Shown here: positions 16,281 to 25,664 of the stretch, piece by piece
Layout: each line of letters begins with the position of its first letter
Numbering within the stretch: the stretch's first letter is position 1
DNA from: Aphis gossypii
Lineage: Eukaryota; Arthropoda; Insecta; Hemiptera; Aphididae
Assembly: GCF_020184175.1 (NCBI RefSeq)
Contig: NC_065530.1
Span: 18,453,260-18,517,259, forward strand
Length of the DNA stretch: 64,000 bases
Direction of reading: 5' to 3'
Program-made: the position numbers and the translations under genes
The notes under the pieces: model-generated
Databases searched by the model: none
Told to the model about the DNA's origin: nothing
What the model saw: only the letters and a program-made list of their open reading frames with translations

Positions 16281-16368
16281 ACAACATGGGGTACGTATAA
16301 TAAATATTAATATTTTGGGCTCACGCCTGTCAGTTAATAGTCGTGCGGCTTGTATCTGTTCATTATAT

Positions 16369-16548
16369 ATGTATAATTTTAAACAAATAATTAAATATAA
16401 CTGTAGATGTGGTCGTATTTTAATTATTATTATCATTGTTATTACCGTATTCGGTTTTTCACCGAGAACAATTTTAGCGAAATGGAAAAGATTAAACGTA
16501 ATACAAATTGTTGTGACACCCGAACAACATACAGTTAGACGTTTGTAA
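16369..16548 (+). pseudogene. Host coding exon, 5' part, broken by the retroelement: type II membrane protein start
   Basis: The ATG at 16369-16371 starts a frame with a short polar N-terminus (about 15 residues, with Lys, Arg and two Cys), then one hydrophobic segment (about residues 16-31, Ile/Val-rich, ending VFGF) and a basic stem (KWKRLN). This is the layout of a type II Golgi-type membrane protein; the family is not recognised. The frame reaches the LTR boundary at 16543, and the LTR supplies an immediate TAA at 16546-16548. With the element and one CGTT copy removed, the frame stays open into 30010-30062 and ends at a splice donor. A long T-tract followed by AG at 16278-16279 could be the acceptor, with a 4-codon upstream ORF at 16286. 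Part of the hydrophobic segment is coded by (ATT)n, so chance is not excluded. Confidence 0.5.
16540..16543. repeat. Target-site duplication CGTT, left copy
   Basis: CGTT immediately precedes the TG that begins the left LTR. The same four bases immediately follow the CA that ends the right LTR at 30006-30009. A 4-bp duplication is typical of errantivirus/Gypsy integrases and fixes both element boundaries. Confidence 0.9.
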
Positions 16549-16620
16549 CGTGCCACGTACAATCAGTTGAATGATGTCGATTTGGAAAAGGTTTTGTGAA
16601 ATAATTGAACTCTCGAAATT

Positions 16621-16697
16621 ATTCTAAGTGTTTTTTATTTAAAATTATTCTAAGTCCAATTAATTAATTTAATAAAACTTGTGAAAATATTCTAAGT
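16621..16697 (-). repeat. Three ACTTAGAAT direct repeats in the LTR transcribed region
   Basis: ATTCTAAGT on the plus strand (ACTTAGAAT as transcribed) occurs at 16621-16629, 16647-16655 and 16689-16697, and again at the matching places in the right LTR. Spacing is 26 and 42 bp. The repeats lie in the presumed R/U5 part, around the poly-A signal. They could bind a factor or help RNA processing; the role is unknown. Confidence 0.7.
16634..16639 (-). terminator. Poly-A signal AATAAA in the 3' LTR
   Basis: AATAAA on the minus strand lies about 126 nt downstream of the predicted start site of this LTR (about 16765), where the 3' end of a genomic retroelement RNA is expected. Cleavage would fall near 16610-16620, leaving a short U5. 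Confidence 0.55.
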
Positions 16698-17230
16698 CCA
16701 GGAGACATAAAATATTAAACTGGGTGACGTGAAGGTGCTTGCGCTAACTCTGGTGGATCACGTCTGAATTGTGCCTAATCTGGGCCCCCTTATATATCGT
16801 CCAGGGACTCCCGCGGTACCTTCAGATCCCTGATGGTCATCTGCACCTGCATCCGCTTCTTCCCACGCTTTGCGTCATCCGGCCGATAGCGTGCGTCAAT
16901 TATATGACTATAATATTCTATCGGGTGAGTGATTCCGCAACTAATATACTCTACCGGGTGGCAATTACGTATCCATAATATGTCACCGGATAGTAGTCAC
17001 ATGCCATTACCTCCCATCGGATAAGAAGCACACGGGCGATGATACTTTTGATTGTTTCCTACTTTTGTTTATTAGATCCGGTCCTAGTCCGACCACACCC
17101 AATCATTGCTTGCCTGGTTGCTCACCCTAACATAACTATGAGGATATCCTTTACGTCCCCATGGTTTAGAGTATTGTTGGCTTTGGTAATTTATATATTA
17201 CATTTAATATAATTATCAGAGCACGTTGCA

Positions 17231-17239
17231 CCTCCCCAC
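17231..17239 (-). other. Polypurine tract for plus-strand DNA priming
   Basis: On the minus strand GTGGGGAGG abuts the TG of the 3' LTR exactly. Retroelements use such a purine run, resistant to RNase H, to prime second-strand synthesis. Position and composition both fit and confirm the orientation. Confidence 0.85.
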
Positions 17240-18059
17240 GAAAAAAAAGGTTTATGTCTCAAAGACAGAAATCTTTCAAAGTTCAGTACAAAATAGTTAA
17301 GTTACAAATTATTACAATGTTATAGTGTTTACAATAATCGATTACAAGTCATTGATATAAGACATACATTACAATTCTCTGTATGCTTTTACATTTAAAG
17401 TATTTTCGTTATATAATATGAATATATGATGTATATGTTGTATATATAGTTTTGATTAAATATGGATTGATTACACTTACAATTGGTTAAATAGTTTGAT
17501 TAAATATTTTGATTATAATTAATTAATGATTATATGGTTAGATTAAATATTTGGTTATATAATTCTATGTTTTAACTATGTTGGTTAGTTTTCTTATAAT
17601 TTATAATTGTGATTACAATAAAATATAGTGTTAGTAAATAGTACAATATAGTGATTATAATTGATTTGATAATTCCAATAAAATATGTGGTTAGTATAAT
17701 GTGTTGATTACAATAGTTTCTTATATGGTAAATTAATTAATACAAATAATTTTTTTTTTTTTTTTTTTTTTTACTTATTATAATATTTTAGTAGTACAAA
17801 ATCTATAAAGTTCCCCACAATTCAAATTTATTTCCATATCCCAATAGTAACTTATTCGTACAGTATGTTTTCTTAAATCTAAGTGTATATATATATATTT
17901 ATTATCATTCCAGTTTGTATGTTTTTTTTTTTATTTTATTTACTCAATCAAGATTCGCTGCCCATGGAATGACATACTAATCATTTAAAGTACGTCGTCC
18001 ACATTGACAACAACCCTAACTGATTAATACGTTTACTTGATCACTCTTTACTCATTGGG
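17240..18059 (-). other. 3' non-coding part of the element, AT-rich
   Basis: There is no coding signal. The stretch holds loosely repeated GATTAAATAT / GGTTA words around 17450-17560 and a T-run at 17750-17772. It could be a long 3' untranslated region. Its length is unusual for an errantivirus. Confidence 0.5.
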
Positions 18060-18420
18060 GATGCCATAGAATCCACCCCATCGATCATATGTCAAATGTT
18101 ATGTCGATAGGTGTTTCGTACAGCCCAACCACTTCGTTTTACCTGATCAATTCATTCTAGACATACATTTATCTACTGTAATTCAATATATCTCGTGGAT
18201 CTGTATTATTTCGAGGTAATAGTTAATTCAAACAGTGGGTTACCAAATTCTCTGTCTAACGCCATATCATACAAAAATCTTTGGCTGCCTCAATCATTTC
18301 CAATATAGTTTCATCCTCTAAGGACGAGTATATTTTCATTAGCGGTAACTATATGAAAATCAAAACAAGCTGGTAATTAGCCATTCCCCTGGTTGGATAA
18401 TTGAAATTGCGTTTCTAGTT
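18060..18420 (-). pseudogene. Degenerate coding remnant downstream of the Env-like half
   Basis: Short minus-strand frames with protein-like composition follow one another in different phases, for example one from an ATG near 18330 containing LEDETILEMIEAAKDF and another containing MALDREFGNPLFEL. Each ends quickly in stops. This is the pattern expected of a formerly coding segment that has collected indels. The family is not recognised; it may be the far end of the third ORF region or a captured gene. Confidence 0.3.
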
Positions 18421-18639
18421 AAAACGATATTGCCGAAGCTAATTGCTCCATTCTATACCATTATTGGTTATTATTTATTCGTAGAGTTGATTTGTAATTT
18501 ATAAATTATGAATTTCTGAAAGAAATTTTACGTTCGTTTTTGTTTATGTAACCGTTGTTTTTGTTTTATTACTACTTTTATTGTTTGTTTATATATTTTT
18601 TTTTAGAATGTTTTATTAAATTTTCATATCGCTGTTTCC

Positions 18640-18868
18640 GTACACATAATCAAATATACATTTAGTTACTTGACATCCATTCTCGGATCATGCGCATACG
18701 TAGTTATGGTGTTTTTTTTACATATTATATCATGGGTCTCTACTAAATTAATAGCCTTCCTGTTTTATTATATGTACCGATATCTACTTCGAAAATTATT
18801 TCTTTGTTGCCTAACTTCACAACTGAACTAGAAATTTTTATTAAAATACTTATCGTAGCACGTTATGT
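18640..18868 (-). pseudogene. Frame-broken continuation of the Env-like fusion half
   Basis: After the stop of the furin-site ORF, protein-like segments continue in changing frames (fragments such as SSSVVKLGNKEI, ETHDIICKK and KCIFDYVYGN), separated by stops. They occupy the place of the region after the fusion peptide in errantivirus Env and baculovirus F-type proteins. At least three frame changes are needed, so this part cannot be translated intact from this copy. No transmembrane segment is visible after it. Confidence 0.45.
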
Positions 18869-19390
18869 TTAACATAGGATAGTGGTCTGGTCTTTTATAA
18901 CATGTATCATACGTTCATTTGTACCTTCGACTTTGTTTATGTGTTGCAAAGTTTCCTCCGCACATTCCTCATCACAAACTCCGAATAAGGTTTTCATTGC
19001 CGAACCTATCATATTTACTAACCCTCTTTTCACTCTAGCACTACGTATGGTGGTGTGTTCCCCTGGTGACAAATATCTACCAATAGATTCATACATTTGT
19101 TTCCGTTGGACGGATATTTCATTAAAAGTTGTTTTTAATACATTATCGTATTTTGAGCACATCTCCCGATCGGTCATATTTCCCTTACAATGCTCGTCCA
19201 TATTTCTTATTTCTAATTCTAATTGATAATGTCTTAAATCATAATCGCTTAACGGTATATAAGTTACGAGCTCCCAATGAGCTCCTATTATTCTGATTTC
19301 ACCTTGGTTTTCATAAAATATACTTGTTTCATTTTTAAATTCTTCTATGGTGTATGGCGACTGTCCTTGCGCCATCATTATACACAAAAA
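18869..19390 (-). pseudogene. env: Env-like protein, N-terminal/fusion half with furin site (truncated)
   Basis: The frame is open from a candidate acceptor AG at 19391-19392. The first real ATG pair is at 19378-19373, after a short hydrophobic lead (FLCIMM) that could be the end of a signal peptide. Numbering from the TTG codon at 19387, an FYENQGEI...LVTYIPL stretch (about residues 24-46) resembles the start of mature errantivirus Env / baculovirus F proteins. A basic RVKR furin-type site lies at about 118-121, followed by a Gly-rich amphipathic fusion-peptide-like segment (from 122) ending LFGV, then a CDEEC pair and a possible helical region. In this family the protein mediates membrane fusion. 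The frame stops at about residue 172, far short of the roughly 450-600 expected, and the membrane anchor is absent here. Homology is judged by motif only. Confidence 0.7.
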
Positions 19391-19515
19391 CTATATAATA
19401 ATATGCTAATTAGACATATATTTACCTTAATTAATTTAATAGGCCATGTTACGTTATCATTATTTTATTACTTAAATATAATTTATCTTATTAATTCTAA
19501 CTAAAATACTATCAA
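19391..19515 (-). other. AT-rich gap, possible intron/acceptor region before the fusion-half ORF
   Basis: The gap is 125 bp, has no coding signal, and ends in ATTATATAG on the minus strand. Such short AT-rich gaps separate all the ORFs downstream of pol, and each ends in a candidate YAG or TAG acceptor. Confidence 0.35.
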
Positions 19516-19713
19516 TTAATTTTCATTTATTTTGTTAAAAATTTCCTCCGACGTTGTCCTCAGAATTTCTCTTCTCATGATCCAGCACATAGGTCTTGTA
19601 TAGGGCTCATCACTTTGTATGATTCTCAAAAGGTCTGATCTCAAAGTTGCAATAGATTGCTCTATTACGTGAGGACTTAACGGGTAAGGCAAAAGTGCTG
19701 CCGCAGAGTGCAC
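19516..19713 (-). CDS. Unknown accessory ORF, second part in another frame
   Basis: A 65-residue frame overlaps the end of the 178-residue frame by 37 nt, then continues to a stop near 19516. It begins in frame with GTG and not ATG. Composition is protein-like (LLPYPLSPHVIEQSIATLR, then a WIMRREILRTTSEEIF helix-like stretch). It most simply continues the preceding ORF after an indel or a programmed shift; it could also be a separate overlapping gene. There are no recognisable domains. It sits between the two Env-like halves. Confidence 0.4.
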   Translation of the reverse strand: MHSAAALLPYPLSPHVIEQSIATLRSDLLRIIQSDEPYTRPMCWIMRREILRTTSEEIFNKINEN

Positions 19714-20265
19714 ATGGTGGTCAAAGCAGGCGGGATTTCCCTGTCCCCCACTAAGAAACAGTGTTTTTGGCGTTTTATTTTTCTACCCAAATTTTTAAGA
19801 AATCCGATTTTTAATTCCCATCTGCTAGCAAAAAAGCTCACGCTTTCCAACAAGTTCATGGTAGGCAACCACATGTGCGGCCTTCCATACGTTATCGGTG
19901 TCAAATGTATCCTTCGGTTTCCTTCACATCGGAAGTTGTCCAAAATACATTGACAGAGTACCGATTCCTCTGACAGCGTTTCATGTGGTTCATGCCAATC
20001 CCAGCAGATTTCGTTATGTGCACCATATATGTGCGAGTACACAGGGTTTCTTTCAAACTCCATGCACCCCAGATACGTGTACAACTGCATTTCCCCCAAC
20101 ATTTCATCTCCCTTATTTAACCGGAGAGTCACCAGACGTCCTCCTGCTGTTTCTTTTATTTCCAACCCGAATTCAGGAACTACGTCTAATTGTGCATTTT
20201 CCACCAATGGCACTATGCGCCTATGCCCTTCCGTTGTCAGATATATTACTTCAATTTGTCGGCTC
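19677..20265 (-). CDS. Unknown Cys-rich accessory ORF between the two Env-like halves
   Basis: The frame is open from a candidate acceptor (AG at 20267-20266) to a stop at 19677, about 195 codons. It has no early ATG; the first Met is well inside, near GDEMLGEM, so a spliced leader start is likely. Visible features are a GGRLVTLRLNKGDEM segment, a His/Trp/Cys-rich middle (AHNEICWDWHEPHE, then CQC...FRC), no obvious membrane segment, and a basic NLGRKIKRQKH patch near the C-terminus. I do not recognise the family. The acceptor leaves one base before the first full codon, which matches the phase of the leader mini-exon at 29017-29045. The product may act in the cytoplasm or nucleus; the function is unknown. 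Confidence 0.5.
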
Positions 20266-20401
20266 CTATAATATAGTTTTAACTCTTATAGTACGTTTTG
20301 GTTATTAGTGTAAAATTTGAAACTAACTACATTTGTATCTTAATACTAAAATAAATCTAATTTACTATCTTTATTCATGTTTTTTTTTTATATATTTTTT
20401 C

Positions 20402-21256
20402 TTATATACTAGTCTCCCTCATCGTGTTTAACTCTGTTCCTTGTTCGTGTATTAAGTTTACTACATATCTGTATCTGTATCTGTTCACGCATTTAAAATT
20501 ATGGTGTATACTAATAATTAGTAGTACAATGGTCATTATTAGAATGCTTACTCCTACACATATTATAAAATTATAATAATGTATTTTAAATTTAGGATTT
20601 TCTAGTTTGGTTACGATTTGCGTGCTGGTGTTATTAATAATTATTTTACTAGTTATATTTGTTCTATCCTCTATTCCTTCTGTAGTATCTGACGTGATAT
20701 CGCCATAGTCAAACTCATTTACTACATTTGTGGAGTCTACCGTTGTTAAGTTTGCTTTAATCAGTTGCGATATTATTTCGTAATGGGTATTATTTGTAGT
20801 TTTGTTATACTCGGAATTATTCAGTGTAGTTAAATTATAGTCATGCTCACTTGTCATGATAGGTTTTATTGTAGTTGAAATTGTCTGCAATGTTGGATAA
20901 GTTATGTTGGTTTTATGTAGTAACTTTGAATGTATTACACTTAGGTGTCTAACATTTTTCGGAAATAATATGAATTTTTCATTGTTTAATCCTATTGTTT
21001 TCAATGTTAATTCACACGTTTTTTCGATAGTAAGTTTTGTTAAAGTGTTATTTAATACAATAGTCGTAGGTTTTATGGAGAATATACACCCTAGGTTCAT
21101 ATGTACCCGTGTGTTGTTCTCATCATTCAAAGCTAAAGTTATACGTTCCGTTGTTCCCCAAGTCGTTCGTTGAAGTTCAACACGACTATTGTTTACTTCA
21201 TAAAAAACTATTGTTTCTTCATGGCTCGTTACTCCTTTATCGTCATAATGATTAAC
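20402..21256 (-). CDS. Env-like C-terminal half with membrane anchor, placed upstream of the fusion half
   Basis: The frame is open for 284 codons from a candidate acceptor (AG at 21258-21257) to 20402. There is no usable early ATG. Features in order are a beta-rich segment with spaced Cys (NLGCIFSIK, then EKTCELTLKT), an Asn/Thr-rich stalk with about ten N-X-S/T glycosylation sites, one strong hydrophobic segment (FIICVGVSILIMTIVLLII) and a cytoplasmic tail of about 35 residues with an RYRYRY patch. This is the layout of the membrane-proximal half of a type I fusion glycoprotein, as in errantivirus Env. In known Env genes this half follows the furin/fusion half. Here it precedes it by about 1 kb, so this is either a permuted or duplicated env or a separate small glycoprotein. 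Confidence 0.5.
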   Translation of the reverse strand, partial: VNHYDDKGVTSHEETIVFYEVNNSRVELQRTTWGTTERITLALNDENNTRVHMNLGCIFSIKPTTIVLNNTLTKLTIEKTCELTLKTIGLNNEKFILFPKNVRHLSVIHSKLLHKTNITYPTLQTISTTIKPIMTSEHDYNLTTLNNSEYNKTTNNTHYEIISQLIKANLTTVDSTNVVNEFDYGDITSDTTEGIEDRTNITSKIIINNTSTQIVTKLENPKFKIHYYNFIICVGVSILIMTIVLLIISIHHNFKCVNRYRYRYVVNLIHEQGTELNTMRETSI

Positions 21257-21376
21257 CTATAATTTCATTACTTATTACTTATATTATTTATTATTCTATT
21301 ACTTATTACACATTTATACTCTATATCTATACTTAATATTATTATATTTTATTTATTATTATTATTTTTTTTATAT
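21257..21376 (-). other. AT-rich gap between the basic ORF and the membrane-anchored ORF
   Basis: It is 120 bp, almost pure A/T with ATTATTT-type words, and no coding signal. Its minus-strand end (AAATTATAG) is the candidate acceptor for the next ORF. Confidence 0.4.
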
Positions 21377-21773
21377 CTATTTCTGTTCATACATTTTCAA
21401 CAATTGGTCCATTCTGTCGCTTCTTTTACGACTTACCATCACCCTTCGTTTCATTTCTTTTCTATATTTTTTCCTGTCGTGCTCTAACATTTCGTCAGCC
21501 TCCGGCATTACGTCTAACCAATCGTTTATTACTATACAAAATTGTTCTCTCAAGTCGTTTTTTTCATAAACGTCATGTATATAAACTGTAATGTTTTTCG
21601 TAAATCTCTCTAATTCCGATTGCGAATATGGTTCGCTCATTTTCTTATTAGCATTTTCCATATGTGACTTTAAACAACTAGGTGCTTCGTCCCTTCTTAA
21701 GAAAGTAGTAACGTTATGTTTTTCCCGTTTGATCATGTCGTATAGATAATTTATGAATTTGGTTTTCTTTTCC
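21377..21773 (-). CDS. Small basic accessory ORF directly downstream of pol
   Basis: The frame is open from a good acceptor-like TATTTATTTTTAG (AG at 21775-21774) to 21377, about 132 codons; the first in-frame ATG is at 21736. The product is rich in Lys, Arg, Glu and Met, has no membrane segment, and looks largely helical. Its C-terminal part is strongly basic (RKKYRKEMKRRVMVSRKR) and could bind nucleic acid or be a nuclear-localisation signal. There is no recognised family. The acceptor phase matches the leader mini-exon, so the protein may start in the leader. Position just after pol and before the glycoprotein ORFs is where complex retroviruses carry accessory genes, but that parallel is positional only. 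Confidence 0.5.
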
Positions 21774-21881
21774 CTAAAAATAAATACTTAATCTTAAACT
21801 ACACTCTAAGTCTTATTTACCTTATTTATTTAATACTTATTAATTATATTTAATTTCTACCTAAACTTTCGTATCGGATTT

Positions 21882-24092
21882 CTAATCATCCTTGTCTAGT
21901 TTGCCTTTTTCGTAATATTTTTTTACATCATTTTTATGTACAGTCACCTTCCTTCTACCTCTCTGTATTACTACATTTTCGGTATCCAAAACCTCTAAAA
22001 TTTCAAAAGGTCCTTTCCATAACGGACTTAATTTGTTTTTCTGGGTTTTGTCTTTCAGTAATACCAAATCTTTCACATCTAAGTCTTCGCTAAATTCCTT
22101 TTTATCATACTGTTTTTTAGATTTTATCTTCTTATTAATTAATCTTTCTCTGGCAATTTTATGTGACTCCTGCATTTTTTGTTTTAAATCGAATATATAA
22201 TCATCGTAATTATACCTAGGTTCAGGGCTACATTTTAACTTGACTGGTATGTCCAATTCTTTTCCATATAATAACGCGTAAGGTTGGTAATTAGTCGAAC
22301 TATGTTCCGTTGAATTATATACGAATAATGCATATGGCAATAGTTGATCCCAATTATTTAAATCTTTGTCTACATAGTGTCTCAAATATTCGGCTAAAGT
22401 TCTATGTGATCTTTCTAAGCTACCGTTAGTTTGCGGATGATAAGGACTCGTATTTATTTTATTAATCTTTAGTAGTTTACACACTTCTGTGAAAATCTTA
22501 CTAAGAAAGTCTGTACCTTGATCAGTTAATATAGTTTCAGGTATACCGTGCACACATACGAAATTTACTACAAACGCCTGGGCGATAGTGTTCGCCGTAT
22601 GATCTGGTAACGGAACACCTAATGAATATTTCGTTAGATCGTCCTGCATAGTCAATATATATGTGTTGCCTATTGCAGTAGGTATTAGAGGTCCTACTAT
22701 ATCCATAAATATTTTTTCAAACGGTCTAGAACTTGTCGTAGTTATAATCATCGGACTACGGTGATGCCTATTAGTTGTTTTATTCGTTTGACACGACGGA
22801 CAGTTTTTTATATATTCCCTTACTTCTTGTTTTAACCCTGGCCAGTTGAATTGTCGTTTAATTTTCTTAACCGTTCTATTTAATCCAGCATGACCCCCTA
22901 GTAATGAGTCATGAAATTGCTTGAAAATAATTAATTTTTCCTCATTAGTGTACTCTAATTTAGTACAGATTATTATTTCTATATCTGTATTTCGAAATAT
23001 ATACCTAATCATTGATCTTGTTTTTGTCCAGTCCAACCCGTCTTTCTTTCCTAACTGGTTCATGGCTAACTTATTCAAGGAATTTTTAATGCAAAAGTAC
23101 TTTAAATTTAATAATGCAAAATGCATATTTTCACTTGTGGTTAATTGTTTTTCTTTACTTTTAGTTATCAAAAATATTATGTATCTTTCTTCGTAATTAA
23201 AATATACTACGTCGCCTATTTGTTTATTTGATTCTAGCATTTTATTCGTTCCAAATTTTCGTTTTAATTCGTAGTTTATTCCCGATTTAAAGTTATAATA
23301 TTTTTCTATTTCTGATACAATATGATATTCTGCGGGTGATTCTAGTAATTCACCGTTCACCTCTTTCACATTACTATTCGTTATTATTGTTGTTTCCGAT
23401 TTTTCTAGAAAGCTCGTATAACTTTCGTCCTTAATTTCTTTTATACTATACATTCTACTTAAAGCATCTACGTTCGAATTTTGTACTCCCGGTTTATATT
23501 TTATTTCGTAATCGTATTCCTCAAGCTGTATGCGCCATCTCGCCAACTTTGATAACGGATCTTTTAAGTTAAATAACCAAGATAATGGTCTATGATCAGT
23601 GAGTATCACGAATTTTCTACCGTAAAGATAGGGCCTAAATTGTTTAACCCCGTATACAATCGCTAAACATTCTAGTTCAGTAGTTGAGTAATTCATTTCA
23701 CTTTTATTCAAAGTTCTAGATGCGTACGCTATTGGTAGGTCGCTACCTATCGTTCCTTGGGATAGTATAGCTCCTAGAGCCTTACCACTAGCGTCGGTTG
23801 TAAGTATAAATTGTTTCGTAAAATCTGGATATTGTAAAATCGGTTCTGCACAGAGTGCGTTTTTTAATTTGTCGAAAGCTACCTGACAATTTTCGTCCCA
23901 ATTAAATTTAACATCCTTTTTTAATAAGTGTGTCATTGGTTTAGCTAACATACTATATCCCTGTATAAATTTCCTGTAGTACCCCGATAAACCTAAAAAT
24001 GATTTTATTTGCTTTACAGTTTTAGGCACCGGAAATTCTAATACTGATGTTATCTTTTTCGGATCTGGTTTTATTCCGTGTTCCGAAATTAT
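21882..24092 (-). pseudogene. pol: pol, 3' part: RT end, RNase H, integrase (separated by a frame change)
   Basis: Residue numbers start at 24029. RT connection is at about 1-65. RNase H carries TTDASG (D79), TELE (E118/E120), LTDHRP (D145) and NVDALS (D188). The integrase zinc-binding H373/H380/C410/C413 is followed by a catalytic core with D443, D503 and E539, giving the canonical D-x35-E spacing, and a C-terminal GPF-type module (WKGPFEI, about 671-677). All catalytic residues are intact. Family relatives copy the RNA template and join the cDNA to the host genome. The frame opens near 24092 and overlaps the end of the upstream pol frame. It has no start of its own, so the parts cannot be made as one protein from this copy. 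Confidence 0.93.
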
Positions 24093-25664
24093 GTCCCAAA
24101 TATAAACATTCGCGTTTTAGAAATTCGCATTTATCTGGTTGTATTTTTAAATTATGGGTACGTAGACGTTCGAATACGTCTATCAGCTTATTGTTATGAT
24201 CGCTCAAATTTTTCGCATAAATAATAATATCGTCTAAATATACTAAACATTTAATGCCTATTATCCCCGACAATACGTTATTCATTAATCGCTGAAATGT
24301 AGCGGGACTTGTTTTCATTCCCATAGTCATACGTTTAAAATGGTAATGACCTTGACCGGTCGAAAACGCTGTCATTTCGCGAGATTCCTTCGCTAAAGGT
24401 ATTTGATAGAAACCGTTTGCTAAATCCAAAATGGTAAAAAGCTGACATTGTCCCAATTGATCTAATATTTCCGTAATATTAGGTAACGGATGAAATTCAT
24501 TTAAAGTTACTTCATTGAGTGCCCTAAAATCAATTACTATTCGAAATTTATCTTTACCAGATGAATCTGATTTCTTTTTTACTAACAACAAAGGTGCATT
24601 AAAAGGTGACATAGATCGTTCTATGATATCGTTTTGTTCCATTTTAATTAATTGTTGTTCAATTTCCTTTTGCTGTGCCTGTGGCAATCTATATGGTCTT
24701 TTATATATAGGCGGTTGATTGGCGGGTAATCTTATTACGTGTTCCGCGGCGTTAGTAAATGTTAAATAATCGTTTTCCAAATGAAATACATCGGAAAAAT
24801 GTTCGCATATTTCTAATATTGTTTTACGTTCCTCGTTATTTAAATGGTCACTACGTATTAAACTTTTTATTTTATTTACGCGATCGTTATTGTCATTCAC
24901 TACAGTTATTTCGTGTAATTTATATTCTATGTCATTGTCGTATAATATTTTATTTAATTGGTCCTCATAAATGTTTTGTGGTAATTCAGAAATATTCAGT
25001 ATACTTATCACCGTGTTTCCATTCTTTACCGTGTTTATTATATTAGCGCAATATACGTCCTGTATTAATTCTTGTTTCTGTATTAAAATATTTTTATTTT
25101 CCATTATCGGATCAGCTATTGGTATAGATATTATTGTTTCCGTTCGCGGTTTTAATGTGTAACATATTTTATCTTTATTTAATTCGCACGGAGTGTTATC
25201 ATTTATAGTTAATATATTATTCGCAACATCTATTATTGCGTTAGTTTGTAACAGGAAGTGGTGACCTAGAATTCCATCTCGCGGTATTGGAAATTCCTTA
25301 TCGACCACATGAAATTCCGTTTTTATTTTATTATTATTTAATATTAATATTATTGTAATTTTGCCTATGGTAGTTACTATTTTATCATTAATGCCTTTTA
25401 AATTTATTTTTTCTTTTTCGTTTACTAATGTTTCGCCTGTTAATTTATTTATTTTTATTAAATTGATTTCACTACCGGTGTCTAAAAGAAGATTTGCTGT
25501 ATTTGTTTTAAAGTTAGGTGATTGAAATGTAACATGATTTTCATTAATTACTGATACGATGGTGAAACATCGTTGGGTGATAATTCCTCCGTTACGGCCG
25601 TTATTTGGTTGATCGAACGGACGCCGTTCCCGTTCGACACTTGACCGTTTCCCGTCCGGTTTGC
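24022..25664 (-). pseudogene. pol: pol, 5' part: protease and reverse transcriptase, ended by a frame change
   Basis: This is the frame -1 to gag, open from 25664 inside the gag end. An aspartic protease shows LLLDTGSE (active site) and GILGHHF (the I-L-G flap-side motif). The reverse transcriptase follows with VIDFRALN, the DLANGFYQIP motif and the YLDD catalytic box (numbering from the GTG at 25308: D295, D359, D360). The reading runs normally to the LYLGH motif at the RT C-terminus. Near 24092-24097 the sense frame changes, and this frame then stops at 24022. The result would be a protease-RT product lacking RNase H and integrase. In intact relatives Pol is made as Gag-Pol by -1 frameshifting, which the signal at 25613-25653 supports. 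Confidence 0.93.

Larger units (their letters stand above)
16544..17230 (-). repeat. 3' LTR (left end of the element)
   Basis: It is 687 bp long and begins TGTAACGTGCC and ends GCACGTTGCA on the plus strand. It matches the right LTR except near 16578-16586, where one extra base and a substitution occur. Minus-strand signals include a TATATAA box at 16790-16796 and AATAAA at 16634-16639. The 69-residue plus-strand frame found identically in both LTRs is antisense to the element and is not treated as a gene. Confidence 0.95.

Noticed and set aside
16769..16978. 69-residue plus-strand frame, identical in both LTRs (also 29544-29753)
   Set aside because: It is antisense to the element's transcription and repeats only because LTRs are duplicated; no domain is visible.
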